Shown here: positions 32,151-40,155 of the stretch, piece by piece
How positions within the stretch are numbered: the first letter of the stretch is position 1
How the letters are laid out: every line of letters starts with the position of its first letter
Assembly (NCBI GenBank): GCA_947305745.1
Contig: CAMZEH010000008.1
Location: forward strand, 1 to 42,128
DNA: 42,128 nt
Origin: an uncultured Clostridia bacterium
GTDB lineage: Bacteria; Bacillota; Clostridia; Oscillospirales; Acutalibacteraceae
Direction: 5' to 3'
The notes under the pieces: generated by a model
What the model saw: the letters and a program-made list of their open reading frames with translations, nothing else
Database searches by the model: none
Told to the model about the DNA's origin: nothing
Program-made: the position numbers and the translations under genes

Positions 32151-33671
32151 ATGCCGGAATCACAGGTTTTTGGAACTTCAAACTCGTATGTTAAGTATAA
32201 AATCAATGTCATTGTCAATAGCCAAAGCATTGAGAATAACACGTCAAATATTACCGTAAACGTGTTTTTTTATAGGACTAACCAAGGGTATAGCACATAC
32301 GGGAGTGGTACTTGCAGTTGCGGTATTAACGGGGAAAGCTATTCTCAAAGTGTGTCACCGAGTCAAAAGATAACAAGCTCAGGTGTAATTCTTTTTAGCA
32401 AAACTCTCGACATCGGTCATGATAATGACGGCAGTAAGTCGGTATGGGTAAGCGCTCGGATAAGTTTGAATACTCCGTTGTCCTCATCCGACCAGGGTTT
32501 TAATGCTTCACTTCCGACTATTCCGAGAATGGCAATATGTACAGGGGCGGATGACTTTAAAGATACGGAAAATCCGAAAATATACTTCAATAATTCAAAG
32601 AATTTTAAACTTCAGATGAAGATTGAAGCAGGCGGTAACGACCAACTAATAGTACGAGATAATATTCGGGGCAACGGCTCGTACACGTTTAAACTTTCGG
32701 AAGACGAAAGAAACAGACTGCGGCAACTATGCCCGAATTCAAACACACTTGGTGTCAGATTTACGGTCGCAACATATATGCCCGGACAATCGAGCCCAAA
32801 TAACTGGAGCTTTGTCGATAGAACTATGACAATCGTAAATGCAAAACCGAGTTTTTCGGGACTTTCCTATAAAGATACAAAAACTGCGGTTGTTTCGGTT
32901 ACCGGGAACGACCAATGGATTGTCAGAAACAAATCAAGCCTTCAGATACATTTCAGTTCGGCTACGGCAAAAAAGTACGCAAGTATATCTAAATATCTGA
33001 TTGATTTTGCGGGAAGTATGAGAGAGGTCACATCATCGGGTAATCACACGATTGGTATTGTGAATTCGTCTCAGAGTTTAACTTTAAAAGTTAGTGCGAT
33101 TGACTCAAGAGGCAATGCGACCACGCTCTCAAAGACCGTTACGATTTTTGATTGGATAGAACCGATTGTCAATGTGTCCGCAGCAAGAATTAACAATTTT
33201 GAGAATGAGATAAAGCTGAAGTCCAACACCGAAATCTCAAGCGTAAATAACATCAACGCAATCACATCGCTTCAGTACCGAGCCAAAAAAGTAGATACCA
33301 CAGAGTGGGGTTCATGGGTAAGCTTTGAGAATAAAGTAAACACCATAATCAGCTTGGATAACCTTTTTGCTTGGGATTTGGAAATTAGAGCTATTGACAA
33401 ATTCGGTTCATCGGGGAAAAGTTTGGTGGTTCCGAAAGGCATACCGATTATGTATTTTGATACGAAAAAATTATCGGTCGGAGTTAACTGTTTTCCGTCA
33501 AAAAATAAGTCGTTTGAGATAAATGGTAAGACCTTATATGACCTGATTTATCCCGTTGGAACTATTTACTTCAGTAACAATGAAACTAATCCCGGCGAGA
33601 TGTTTTCAGGGACCACTTGGAATTCTGTATCAAGTGGGAACGGTGAGTTTAAGTGGGTAAGAAAAAAATAA
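32151..33671 (+). CDS. DUF859-type baseplate or receptor-binding protein
   Basis: This 506-residue beta-rich protein opens SNSYVKYKINVIVNSQSIEN, with VNVFFYRTNQGYSTYGSGT and DIGHDNDGSKSVWVSARI following. That is the pattern of DUF859 phage structural proteins. The middle is variable and beta-sandwich-like. The end carries LYDLIYPVGTIYFSNNETNP and FSGTTWNSV, the widespread YPVGSIY-type tip motif of tail fibres and baseplates. It is the likely receptor-binding element because it follows Tal and precedes the lysin. Confidence 0.85.
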   Translation: MPESQVFGTSNSYVKYKINVIVNSQSIENNTSNITVNVFFYRTNQGYSTYGSGTCSCGINGESYSQSVSPSQKITSSGVILFSKTLDIGHDNDGSKSVWVSARISLNTPLSSSDQGFNASLPTIPRMAICTGADDFKDTENPKIYFNNSKNFKLQMKIEAGGNDQLIVRDNIRGNGSYTFKLSEDERNRLRQLCPNSNTLGVRFTVATYMPGQSSPNNWSFVDRTMTIVNAKPSFSGLSYKDTKTAVVSVTGNDQWIVRNKSSLQIHFSSATAKKYASISKYLIDFAGSMREVTSSGNHTIGIVNSSQSLTLKVSAIDSRGNATTLSKTVTIFDWIEPIVNVSAARINNFENEIKLKSNTEISSVNNINAITSLQYRAKKVDTTEWGSWVSFENKVNTIISLDNLFAWDLEIRAIDKFGSSGKSLVVPKGIPIMYFDTKKLSVGVNCFPSKNKSFEINGKTLYDLIYPVGTIYFSNNETNPGEMFSGTTWNSVSSGNGEFKWVRKK

Positions 33672-33690
33672 AATTTAGGAGGAAAAAATC

Positions 33691-34485
33691 ATGGAATTTA
33701 GAGGAATAGACGTTTCGAAATGGAACGGAAACATTAATTGGGAAAAAGTCAAAAATGCGGGCATCAGCTTTGCGATAGTTCGTGAAGGCTACGGAAAGAA
33801 AGACCCTAAGCAAATCGATAAAAAGTTTAAGGACAACATCAATGGTGCTAAAAGCGTAGGCATTCCCACAGGAGTTTACCATTACAGCTATGCCGATTCG
33901 GTGGAAGATGCGGTAAATGAAGCTCATTTTTGTTTGGAAAATATACAAGGCTTGAAACTTGAGTATCCTATTGTTTTCGATATTGAGGATAAAGAACAAT
34001 TAAAACTCGATAATCGGCAGCGTACAGATATTGTCAAGGCTTTTTGCGGAGAAATCGAGAAAAATGGCTACTACGCTATGTTTTACTGTAATGCCAATTG
34101 GCTGAGAAATTATCTTTATAAAGATGAATTGCTGTCAAAGTATGATTTATGGCTCGCACAGTGGGATGTAGATGTCCCGTACGTTGCGTGTGGTATTTGG
34201 CAGAAATCCGACAAAGGTCATATAGACGGCATAAGCGGAAATGTTGATTTGAACGTGGCATATAAGGACTACGCAAGCATTATGAAAAGTAAAGGTTTAA
34301 ATGGATTTGCCCCTTCGAGTGCAAATAAAAACTATTTTGAGTATACGGTTCAGAAAGGTGATACTTTATGGGTGATTGCTCAGAGGTATCTTGGCAGTGG
34401 CTATAAATATAGGGAAATCAGAGAATTAAATGCGTTGAATTCTGATATGATATATGCCGGGCAAACTTTAAAAGTTCCGAAATAA
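33691..34485 (+). CDS. GH25 lysozyme endolysin with LysM domain
   Basis: Residues 1-190 form a GH25 muramidase: GIDVSKWNGNINW with D7, and PIVFDIEDKEQ with catalytic D97 and E99. The SDKGHIDGISGNVDLNVAY strand ends the barrel. Residues 218-264 form one LysM wall-binding domain (YTVQKGDTLWVIAQRYLG, NSDMIYAGQTLKVPK). It cleaves peptidoglycan glycan chains at lysis. No signal peptide is visible, so release depends on a holin; the holin-like gene lies two genes downstream. AGGAGG precedes the ATG. Confidence 0.96.
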   Translation: MEFRGIDVSKWNGNINWEKVKNAGISFAIVREGYGKKDPKQIDKKFKDNINGAKSVGIPTGVYHYSYADSVEDAVNEAHFCLENIQGLKLEYPIVFDIEDKEQLKLDNRQRTDIVKAFCGEIEKNGYYAMFYCNANWLRNYLYKDELLSKYDLWLAQWDVDVPYVACGIWQKSDKGHIDGISGNVDLNVAYKDYASIMKSKGLNGFAPSSANKNYFEYTVQKGDTLWVIAQRYLGSGYKYREIRELNALNSDMIYAGQTLKVPK

Positions 34486-34506
34486 AAAATTATTTTAAAA
34501 AAGTAG

Positions 34507-34535
34507 TTGATTTTTCTAAAATTTAAGCATATAAT
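34507..34535 (+). promoter_or_regulatory. Promoter of AbiF leader RNA
   Basis: TTGATT and TATAAT are separated by exactly 17 nt. It lies 22 nt after the lysin stop. It gives the Abi gene its own constitutive-type promoter, so it could be expressed in the lysogen while late genes are silent. Confidence 0.8.
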
Positions 34536-34540
34536 ATAAG

Positions 34541-34605
34541 TGTTAGGGCCTCCTGCACCTCTGGAACTTTATGTTCTATGTGTCCCAATGGAGGACATTT
34601 TTATA
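34541..34605 (+). ncRNA. Candidate abiF-type structured RNA
   Basis: This 65-nt segment starts 6 nt after a strong -10 box. GGAAC/GTTCT (34563-34577) forms a hairpin. ATGT and ACAT with TCC/GGA form a terminator-like stem ending in ATTTTTAT at 34597-34604. CCTCC (34549-34553) could pair with GGAGG (34590-34594) as a long-range or pseudoknot helix. A conserved structured RNA called the abiF motif is known upstream of Abi_2/AbiF genes. I infer this is a member but could not align it. Confidence 0.55.
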
Positions 34606-34624
34606 TGTTGAGATGATAAATAAC

Positions 34625-35485
34625 ATGGAAGTAAAAAAGTTTTGCACGTTTGATGAGCAACTGGAAAACATAAGAAAAAAAGGATTTAGAATTTCAGATC
34701 CCAGAAAATGTATGAGCTTTTTAAAGAGGAATAGCTATTACAGTTGTTCGGCATATTTTCATTATTTTGAGTTAAAATCAGAGAGTGATTTGGATTTTGA
34801 AAGTATAATGAAAATCTGTGAATTCGATAGTAAAGTGCGGAATTTAATCTTTTATATAATAGAAGAAATCGAACACTCGTTAAAAACTCAAATTTCATAT
34901 TTCCACGCTGAAAAGTACGGAGCACTTGGCTATTTGCAGAAAGAAAATTTTAGTAAAAAATATCATGACCACGAAAAGTTTATTAATATGATAGCTAAGC
35001 ATAAGGTTAAAAACTGTAAGAATGATATTATTAAGCATCATAACAAAAATTATGATGGGAATGTCCCCATTTGGGTCATGATTAATTTTTTCACCATAGG
35101 CGAACTGGTGCATTTCTACAAAGATATGAAAACTGCCGATAGGAAAGCTTTTCTGAGAGATTATATCGATTTGCCCAATAGCTTTAAATATTTTGATAGT
35201 TGGCTTAAATGTATAACTGATGTTAGAAACAGATGCGCTCATTATTCTAGACTATACTTTTTTAACTTTCCGAATTCACCCAAGTTTTTTCAAGACATCA
35301 ATATTGGATTAAGATATAAATTGTTTGAGCAAATATTAGCGCTAAAATTTGTCTTTCATAACAAGAACAGATTTAATAAGATGTTTGTCCACAAGTTAAA
35401 GAAAATCATTGACTGTTATGATAGATACATAGATTTGAAGTACATAGGATTCCCGGATAATTGGTTCGAGATTTTATGTAAATAA
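34625..35485 (+). CDS. Abi_2/AbiF-family HEPN abortive infection protein
   Basis: This 286-residue protein matches Abi_2 (AbiD/AbiF). It starts FDEQLENIRKKGFRISDP, then YFHYFELKS, FDSKVRNLIFYIIEEIEHSLK and VPIWVMINFFTIGELVHFY. The HEPN ribonuclease motif RNRCAH lies at residues 201-206, followed by the family's YSRLYF. HEPN Abi proteins degrade RNA and stop growth of phage-infected cells. ATG 34625 follows GAGATGA by 8 nt; ATG 34613 is an alternative, and 34571 would begin inside the leader RNA. It lies between lysin and holin genes but has its own promoter and terminator, so it acts as a lysogenic-conversion cassette. Confidence 0.9.
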   Translation: MEVKKFCTFDEQLENIRKKGFRISDPRKCMSFLKRNSYYSCSAYFHYFELKSESDLDFESIMKICEFDSKVRNLIFYIIEEIEHSLKTQISYFHAEKYGALGYLQKENFSKKYHDHEKFINMIAKHKVKNCKNDIIKHHNKNYDGNVPIWVMINFFTIGELVHFYKDMKTADRKAFLRDYIDLPNSFKYFDSWLKCITDVRNRCAHYSRLYFFNFPNSPKFFQDINIGLRYKLFEQILALKFVFHNKNRFNKMFVHKLKKIIDCYDRYIDLKYIGFPDNWFEILCK

Positions 35486-35509
35486 ATATTTATTAGTTAA
35501 ATGAAAATA

Positions 35510-35534
35510 AACGCCTTACTGTGAGGCGTTTTTG
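35510..35534 (+). terminator. Terminator after Abi gene
   Basis: AACGCCT and AGGCGTT pair around TACTGTG and run into a T tract. It isolates the Abi cassette from the following holin-like gene. Confidence 0.85.
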
Positions 35535-35569
35535 TTTTGTAATTTTTTAAAGGCAAAGGAGAATTGTTT

Positions 35570-35848
35570 ATGAATAAAGAAATTTCAAAAATGCTGATGG
35601 TCTGTGTGGTTTTAGAGGGGATTATAACGTATATAAATAACTTTTTTGTTATCGGTGAGCCACATTATCAGATGATTTTAAGTCTTGTTTTTGGGATATT
35701 TATCGCCGTAGCATATAAAATCGATCTTTTAAAACTTGTCAGCATAGAAAGTGAAATACCGTATATCGGGTGCGTTTTAACGGGTATTCTTTTTTCGAGA
35801 GGCTCGAATTATATACATGATATTTTGAAAACGCTTAATATTATGTGA
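35570..35848 (+). CDS. Holin-like small membrane protein
   Basis: This 92-residue protein has two or three hydrophobic segments: LMVCVVLEGIITYI, then MILSLVFGIFIAVAY and IPYIGCVLTGILFSRG. The ends are short and charged. Size, membrane pattern and position near the lysin support a holin, the pore that lets the endolysin reach the wall. No specific holin family was recognised. AAAGGAG lies 7 nt before ATG 35570. Confidence 0.65.
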   Translation: MNKEISKMLMVCVVLEGIITYINNFFVIGEPHYQMILSLVFGIFIAVAYKIDLLKLVSIESEIPYIGCVLTGILFSRGSNYIHDILKTLNIM

Positions 35849-35867
35849 TTTCGAGGTGTGTTAAGCA

Positions 35868-36266
35868 TTGAATGAAATTCAAAAAGAAGAGTTAATAAAT
35901 CTTAAAAACGAAGGCAGGAGCTATAAAGAGATGGCTTCTGCCCTCTTTATTTCCGAAGGTGCAATCAAGTCCTTTTTCAGACGTGAAAAACTGAGAGCAG
36001 AAGAATTTTATTCGGTATGTAAATATTGTGGGACTCCTCTGACCAAAAGGTTAGGTAACAAAAAGTTCTGTTCGGACGTATGCCGATATACATGGTGGCA
36101 CAAAAATTCAAAGGATAATAGAGAATGTACAAAGGTTAATAGATGCAAGAATTGTAATAAAGATTTTAAATGCTACGACAACAAAGACCGAAAATACTGT
36201 AGTCATGCGTGCTACATAGCAGATAGATTTAAAATTCGGAAAGGAAATCAAAATTATGACCAATGA
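35868..36266 (+). CDS. HTH and zinc-ribbon protein (sigma-like) of recombinase module
   Basis: This 132-residue protein has a helix-turn-helix at the start (LINLKNEGRSYKEMASALF, SEGAIKSFFRRE). Two zinc-binding sets follow: CKYCGTPLTKR..KKFCSDVC near residues 47-72, and CKNCNKDFKCYD..KYCSHAC near 93-115. Similar proteins sit directly before serine recombinases in clostridial mobile elements and are often annotated as sigma-70-like. It may control recombinase expression or recognise ends. Translation starts at TTG 35868, 9 nt after GAGGTG, with no nearer ATG. Confidence 0.78.
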   Translation: MNEIQKEELINLKNEGRSYKEMASALFISEGAIKSFFRREKLRAEEFYSVCKYCGTPLTKRLGNKKFCSDVCRYTWWHKNSKDNRECTKVNRCKNCNKDFKCYDNKDRKYCSHACYIADRFKIRKGNQNYDQ

Positions 36267-36417
36267 GCAATTTGAATCGCAAATGCAATATGAGGTTCGA
36301 ATGAGTATCATGAGAACCATGCTTAAGCAGGGGCTTATAACAAAAAGTGAGTACGATAAAATTGATACAAAATTTCTTAAAAAGTTCTCGCCCATATTCG
36401 GCGATTTATATCGTTGA
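36256..36417 (+). CDS. SHOCT-like small protein
   Basis: This 53-residue protein has a central MRTMLKQGLITKSEYDKID stretch, the short helix-turn-helix pattern of SHOCT-like domains, and ends FSPIFGDLYR. Such tiny genes are regularly found just before large serine recombinases in Firmicutes elements; their role is unknown. AAGGAAA precedes the ATG, which lies inside the end of the upstream gene (11-nt overlap), supporting coupled translation. Confidence 0.75.
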   Translation: MTNEQFESQMQYEVRMSIMRTMLKQGLITKSEYDKIDTKFLKKFSPIFGDLYR

Positions 36418-36470
36418 AATGGCTTGATACTGGGGTTTGTAAAGGGTAATATGTAGACTGCAAAAACCAT
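36414..36470 (+). ncRNA. Weak leader element, copy F
   Basis: TTGAAATGGC, TACTGG and GGGTAATAT (36444-36452) resemble parts of copies B-D, and ACTGCAAA after them matches copy A. The 44-nt spacing and the TTGTGTA block are absent. It lies directly before the first recombinase, whose ribosome binding site follows at 36475. It may be a shortened relative or a coincidence. Confidence 0.35.
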
Positions 36471-36488
36471 TATAAAGGAGAGCAGAAA

Positions 36489-37850
36489 ATGCAAAAAGAA
36501 ATTTTGAGAGTGCGTTCGTATCAAAACGTACTCCCTATCAGAAAAAAAGTGGCTGCATACGCAAGAGTATCAAGTGGAAAGGACTCTATGCTCCATTCCC
36601 TGTCGGCTCAAATAAGCTACTATAGTGAGCTAATTCAAAATAATCCGAACTGGCAGTATATCGGAGTTTATGCGGACGAAGCCCGGACGGGGACCAAAGG
36701 CGAAAGACCTGAATTTCAAAGGCTTTTGGAGGACTGTAAACAAGGCAAAATCGATATGGTGATAACGAAATCCGTTTCTAGATTTGCGCGAAATACTCTG
36801 ATTATACTTGAAACAGTCAGAAGTCTTAAGGAGCTGGGTATAGATGTGTATTTTGAAGAAGAGAATATTCATAGTTTGTCGGAGGAGGGTGAGATGGTAA
36901 TCACCCTCATCTCTTCTTTTGCACAGGAAGAGAGTTTGTCGGTTAGTGAAAACTGCAAGTGGCGAATCAGAGATAAGTTCAAACAAGGGATTACAACCAG
37001 TTTTACAATGCATGGGTATGAGCTTGAAAACAATAAAATAAAAATCATCCCCAACGAAGCGAAGATAATAAAAACAATTTTTGATTATTATTTAAATGGT
37101 ATGGGAATAAACGCTATTGCTCGTCAGCTTCGTGAAAGAGGGATATCTACCAAAACCGGGGGTATATGGCAGGGTAACACTATAAAACGAGTTCTTCGGA
37201 ACGAAAAATACGCCGGGGACTTGCTTCTGCAAAAAAGTTTTGTTGCTGATCATATTAGTAAGAAACAACGCATGAACAAGGGTGAATTACCGATGTACTA
37301 TGTAGAAGGTAACCATGAGGCGATTATTGATTCAGATACGTTTCAAGAAGTGCAAAATGAGATTGTGCGTAGAGCTAAGAAATACAAAATATGCGGTAAG
37401 CAAAAAACATATCCGTTTACAAAGAAAATACAGTGTGAGCTTTGCGGTAAAAACTATAAACGCAAAACCACCAGAAGCGGTACCAAGTACGAAAAAGTGG
37501 TGTGGATATGTTCCACATGGGATAATTACGGAAAAAAGTATTGCTCTTCAAGCAGAATCCCCGAAGAGATACTTGAAAATCTAAGTGCCGAAGTTTTAAA
37601 CATACCGAAGTTTGACGAAGAAGTATTTAGTAAAAAAATTAAAAAGATAACAGTTCCATGCAAGGGTGAACTTAAGTTTATCTTTAATGACGGAACAGAA
37701 ATTATAAAAATATGGGATTATCCATCAAGGAGTGAATCTTGGACGGAAGAGATGAAGAAGATGGCAAGCAAAAATGAAATAAAGCGTCAAGAAAGGGTGA
37801 AAAAATGTGGAGTCAACACGTGTAGTAAGAGTAATTCCGGCAACCATTAA
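36489..37850 (+). CDS. Large serine recombinase 1
   Basis: This 453-residue site-specific recombinase has its resolvase catalytic domain at residues 20-165: VAAYARVSSG with S28, KSVSRFARNT, and FAQEESLSVSENCKWRI. The Recombinase domain follows (GINAIARQLRERGISTKTG, RVLRNEKYAGD). A zinc ribbon comes next (CELCGKNYKRK to CSTW and KYC). The long C-terminal coiled coil of recombinase 2 is missing, so it is shorter than typical integrases. AAAGGAG precedes the ATG. Its end overlaps recombinase 2 by 44 nt. Confidence 0.95.
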   Translation: MQKEILRVRSYQNVLPIRKKVAAYARVSSGKDSMLHSLSAQISYYSELIQNNPNWQYIGVYADEARTGTKGERPEFQRLLEDCKQGKIDMVITKSVSRFARNTLIILETVRSLKELGIDVYFEEENIHSLSEEGEMVITLISSFAQEESLSVSENCKWRIRDKFKQGITTSFTMHGYELENNKIKIIPNEAKIIKTIFDYYLNGMGINAIARQLRERGISTKTGGIWQGNTIKRVLRNEKYAGDLLLQKSFVADHISKKQRMNKGELPMYYVEGNHEAIIDSDTFQEVQNEIVRRAKKYKICGKQKTYPFTKKIQCELCGKNYKRKTTRSGTKYEKVVWICSTWDNYGKKYCSSSRIPEEILENLSAEVLNIPKFDEEVFSKKIKKITVPCKGELKFIFNDGTEIIKIWDYPSRSESWTEEMKKMASKNEIKRQERVKKCGVNTCSKSNSGNH

Positions 37851-39378
37851 TTTATTTACAGATACTTCCGATTCCGAGCCAATCAAAAGAAAGGTGGCGG
37901 CTTATGCGAGGGTGTCGACAGATAGTGAAGAGCAACTTTCAAGTTACGAGGCACAAGTCGATTACTATACGAGATATATACAATCAAAAAGCAACTGGGA
38001 ATTTGTAGAAGTTTATACCGATGAAGGTATAAGTGCAACGAACACAAAGCGTAGAGACGGATTTAAAAGAATGATTAAAGACGCACTCGACAAAAAGATA
38101 GATTTGATAATTACAAAGTCGGTGTCAAGGTTTGCAAGAAATACCGTAGATACTTTGACCACCATACGAAAGCTTAAAGAAAAAGGAGTAGAAGTTTACT
38201 TCGAGAAAGAAAACATTTATACGCTTGATTCTAAGGGAGAGTTGCTAATTACTCTTATGAGTTCACTTGCTCAGGAAGAATCAAGGTCAATAAGCGAAAA
38301 CGTAACGTGGGGTCAACGTAAGAGGTTCGCTGATGGAAAAGTAAGTATGCCATATAAGCATTTTTTAGGATACGAAAAAGGCGAAAACGGTTCCCCGAAA
38401 CTTATAGAAAAAGAGGCTAAAATTGTAAGGCTGATATATAGGATGTTTCTTGAAGGAAAAACGATATCTGCAATTTCAAAATACCTGACAACCAAAAACA
38501 TACCCCCTCCGGGAGGAAAAACAAAATGGTCTATAACTACGGTAAGAAGCATCTTAACCAACGAAAAATACAAAGGTGATGCTCTGCTTCAAAAGTGCTA
38601 TACCGTGGATTTTCTTACGAAAAAGACAAAGAAAAACGAAGGCGAAGTTCCGCAATACTATGTCAGGAACAGCCATGAGGCGATTATTTCTCCTGAAGTT
38701 TATGATTTGGTTCAGGAAGAGATTAAAAAAAGAGCGCAAGAGAGGTTTAATTATAGTTGCACAAGCTTTTTTTCGAGTAAGATGGTTTGTGGGGAGTGCG
38801 GTAGCTTTTATGGGGCAAAAGTGTGGCATTCAAATGATAAATATAGGAGAGTTGTATGGCAATGCAATCGCAAGTTTAAGAACAAAGAAAAATGCAGAAC
38901 TCCACACTTAAACGAAGAACAGATAAAGTCGTCATTTATAAAAGCATTTAATAACCTTGTCAAAAACAAGGAGGAAGTTATAAAGGATTGCGAAGATATC
39001 ATTTTAAGTCTCGCAAATACTCAGAATTTAGAAAATCAAATAACGCAACTTCAAGACGAACTGGATGTGGTTGTTGGCTTGACGAGGCGGTTGATATATG
39101 AGAATTCACGAAAAGCCATCGACCAAGAGGAATACAATAAAAAATATAATTCTTATACCGAAAAATATAAAAAGATAAAAAATGAATTGTCAGCACTTGA
39201 AATGAAGAAGCAAGAATTAAAAGTTAGGAAAGATAAAATAACAGTGTTTATTGATAATTTGAAAAACGTTGATGGAGTCATACAGGAATTTGATGATAGA
39301 CTTTGGTATATGATGGTAGAAAAGGTTATAATTCATGAGAACGGAGAGAAAGAATTTCAATTCAAAAACCAAGCGTAA
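37807..39378 (+). CDS. Large serine recombinase 2 (likely integrase)
   Basis: This 523-residue enzyme has the full architecture. The catalytic domain has VAAYARVSTDS with S37, KSVSRFARNTVD and LAQEESRSISENV. The Recombinase domain has TISAISKYLTTKNIP and SILTNEKYKGD, and the zinc ribbon has CGECGSFYGAK and CNRKFKNKEKC. The C-terminal coiled coil (ENQITQLQDELDVVVGLTRRL onward) controls direction in large serine integrases. It starts at GTG 37807 inside the end of recombinase 1. A terminator follows within 30 nt. The pair probably integrates and excises the prophage. Confidence 0.95.
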   Translation: MESTRVVRVIPATINLFTDTSDSEPIKRKVAAYARVSTDSEEQLSSYEAQVDYYTRYIQSKSNWEFVEVYTDEGISATNTKRRDGFKRMIKDALDKKIDLIITKSVSRFARNTVDTLTTIRKLKEKGVEVYFEKENIYTLDSKGELLITLMSSLAQEESRSISENVTWGQRKRFADGKVSMPYKHFLGYEKGENGSPKLIEKEAKIVRLIYRMFLEGKTISAISKYLTTKNIPPPGGKTKWSITTVRSILTNEKYKGDALLQKCYTVDFLTKKTKKNEGEVPQYYVRNSHEAIISPEVYDLVQEEIKKRAQERFNYSCTSFFSSKMVCGECGSFYGAKVWHSNDKYRRVVWQCNRKFKNKEKCRTPHLNEEQIKSSFIKAFNNLVKNKEEVIKDCEDIILSLANTQNLENQITQLQDELDVVVGLTRRLIYENSRKAIDQEEYNKKYNSYTEKYKKIKNELSALEMKKQELKVRKDKITVFIDNLKNVDGVIQEFDDRLWYMMVEKVIIHENGEKEFQFKNQA

Positions 39379-39407
39379 TGTTTATGTTGGTAGAAGATGT
39401 TATTGGT

Positions 39408-39441
39408 ATGGGGTCTACTGTTTGGTAGACCCCATTTTTTT
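39408..39441 (+). terminator. Terminator after recombinases
   Basis: ATGGGGTCTAC and GTAGACCCCAT pair perfectly (11 bp) around TGTTTG, followed by seven Ts. It marks the end of the prophage transcription unit. Confidence 0.92.
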
Positions 39442-39443
39442 AA

Positions 39444-39502
39444 TTCCACTTGACGAAAGCGGAAAAATCCACTAAAGTGGAAATAGGAGTGGAAAAGTGG
39501 AA
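39444..39502. other. Candidate attachment region with AGTGGA repeats
   Basis: AGTGGA occurs three times on this strand (39476, 39488 and within AAGTGGAA at 39495). Inverted copies lie in TTCCACTT (39444) and TCCACT (39468). Serine integrase sites are imperfect dyads immediately beside the integrase gene, so this could be attR or attL. The core cannot be defined without the other junction, which lies outside the window. Confidence 0.4.
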
Positions 39503-39566
39503 CTCGTTTTTGAGGGATTAGACATCAAATGATTTTCTACGACAAAAAACGCAATTTCAAAAATAA

Positions 39567-39829
39567 GGTTTCATACTTTCGCACGCTTTTAGAAGGTTAT
39601 TCTATACTTTCGCACGGTTTTGAAAAATTAAAATTATCCGTGCGTTTGTATCAATATCCTAGTGATTACACAAATAAGTACGAAGATATTGATACAATCC
39701 CAGAGCCCAGTAATGCTGGGCTCTCGTCATGTCTGAGTATATTTTTATAGGCTTATTTTTGAAGATTTTTTCATAAATTGCAGGGTATAGCATTTTTGCA
39801 AGTGAAACCGGTTTCATACTTCCGCACGG
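39567..39829 (+). repeat. Dispersed GGTTTCATACTTYCGCACGG repeats
   Basis: Three copies occur at 39567-39585, about 39602-39617 (partial) and 39810-39829. An inverted CCGTGCG at 39638-39644 can pair with the second copy. AGAGCCCAG/CTGGGCTCT forms a separate hairpin at 39702-39724. The interval 39379-39959 holds no convincing gene; short frames across it merely translate these repeats. Confidence 0.7.
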
Positions 39830-39959
39830 TGAATTTGTACGAAATTATTTTTGATTTTTGTGCGTATATACAAATATGTTTATGCATACTCACCTACTGG
39901 TCTACTTACGCACTCGAAATTGAAATAGCATTAAAAAATATGGATTTATGGGTAAGTTC

Positions 39960-40112
39960 ATGAGAATTGTAGCAACTTATGAGAGTATGGGGTTGGATAT
40001 TCTGAGCGATGTAAAAAGAGCTTGTAAAGGTGCTACTGTTTGGAATGATAGTATTTCAATTCATGGTTTGGATTGTAAAAATATAAGAAGTAAAATAGAA
40101 AGTGGGATCTAA
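39960..40112 (+). CDS. Small unsupported frame after repeats
   Basis: A 50-residue frame begins MRIVATYESMGLDILSDV and ends SKIESGI. Its composition is protein-like, but the ribosome binding site (ATGGGTAAG) is weak and I recognise no family. It could be the remnant of a gene cut by island insertion, or a chance frame. The rest of the interval up to 40155 shows nothing else. Confidence 0.25.
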   Translation: MRIVATYESMGLDILSDVKRACKGATVWNDSISIHGLDCKNIRSKIESGI

Positions 40113-40155
40113 AACAAGTTAATAAAGAGAATCTATGCTTTTATTTTTCATTTAG

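Noticed and set aside
34571..34624. N-terminal extension of the Abi protein from ATG 34571
   Set aside because: It would begin inside the leader hairpin, lacks a ribosome binding site and adds residues not seen in the Abi_2 family start.
39529..39750. 73-residue frame beginning MIFYDKK after the integrase
   Set aside because: No ribosome binding site, no family, and much of it is a translation of the GGTTTCATACTT repeat (VSYFRT). The next short frame shows the same repeat-derived residues.
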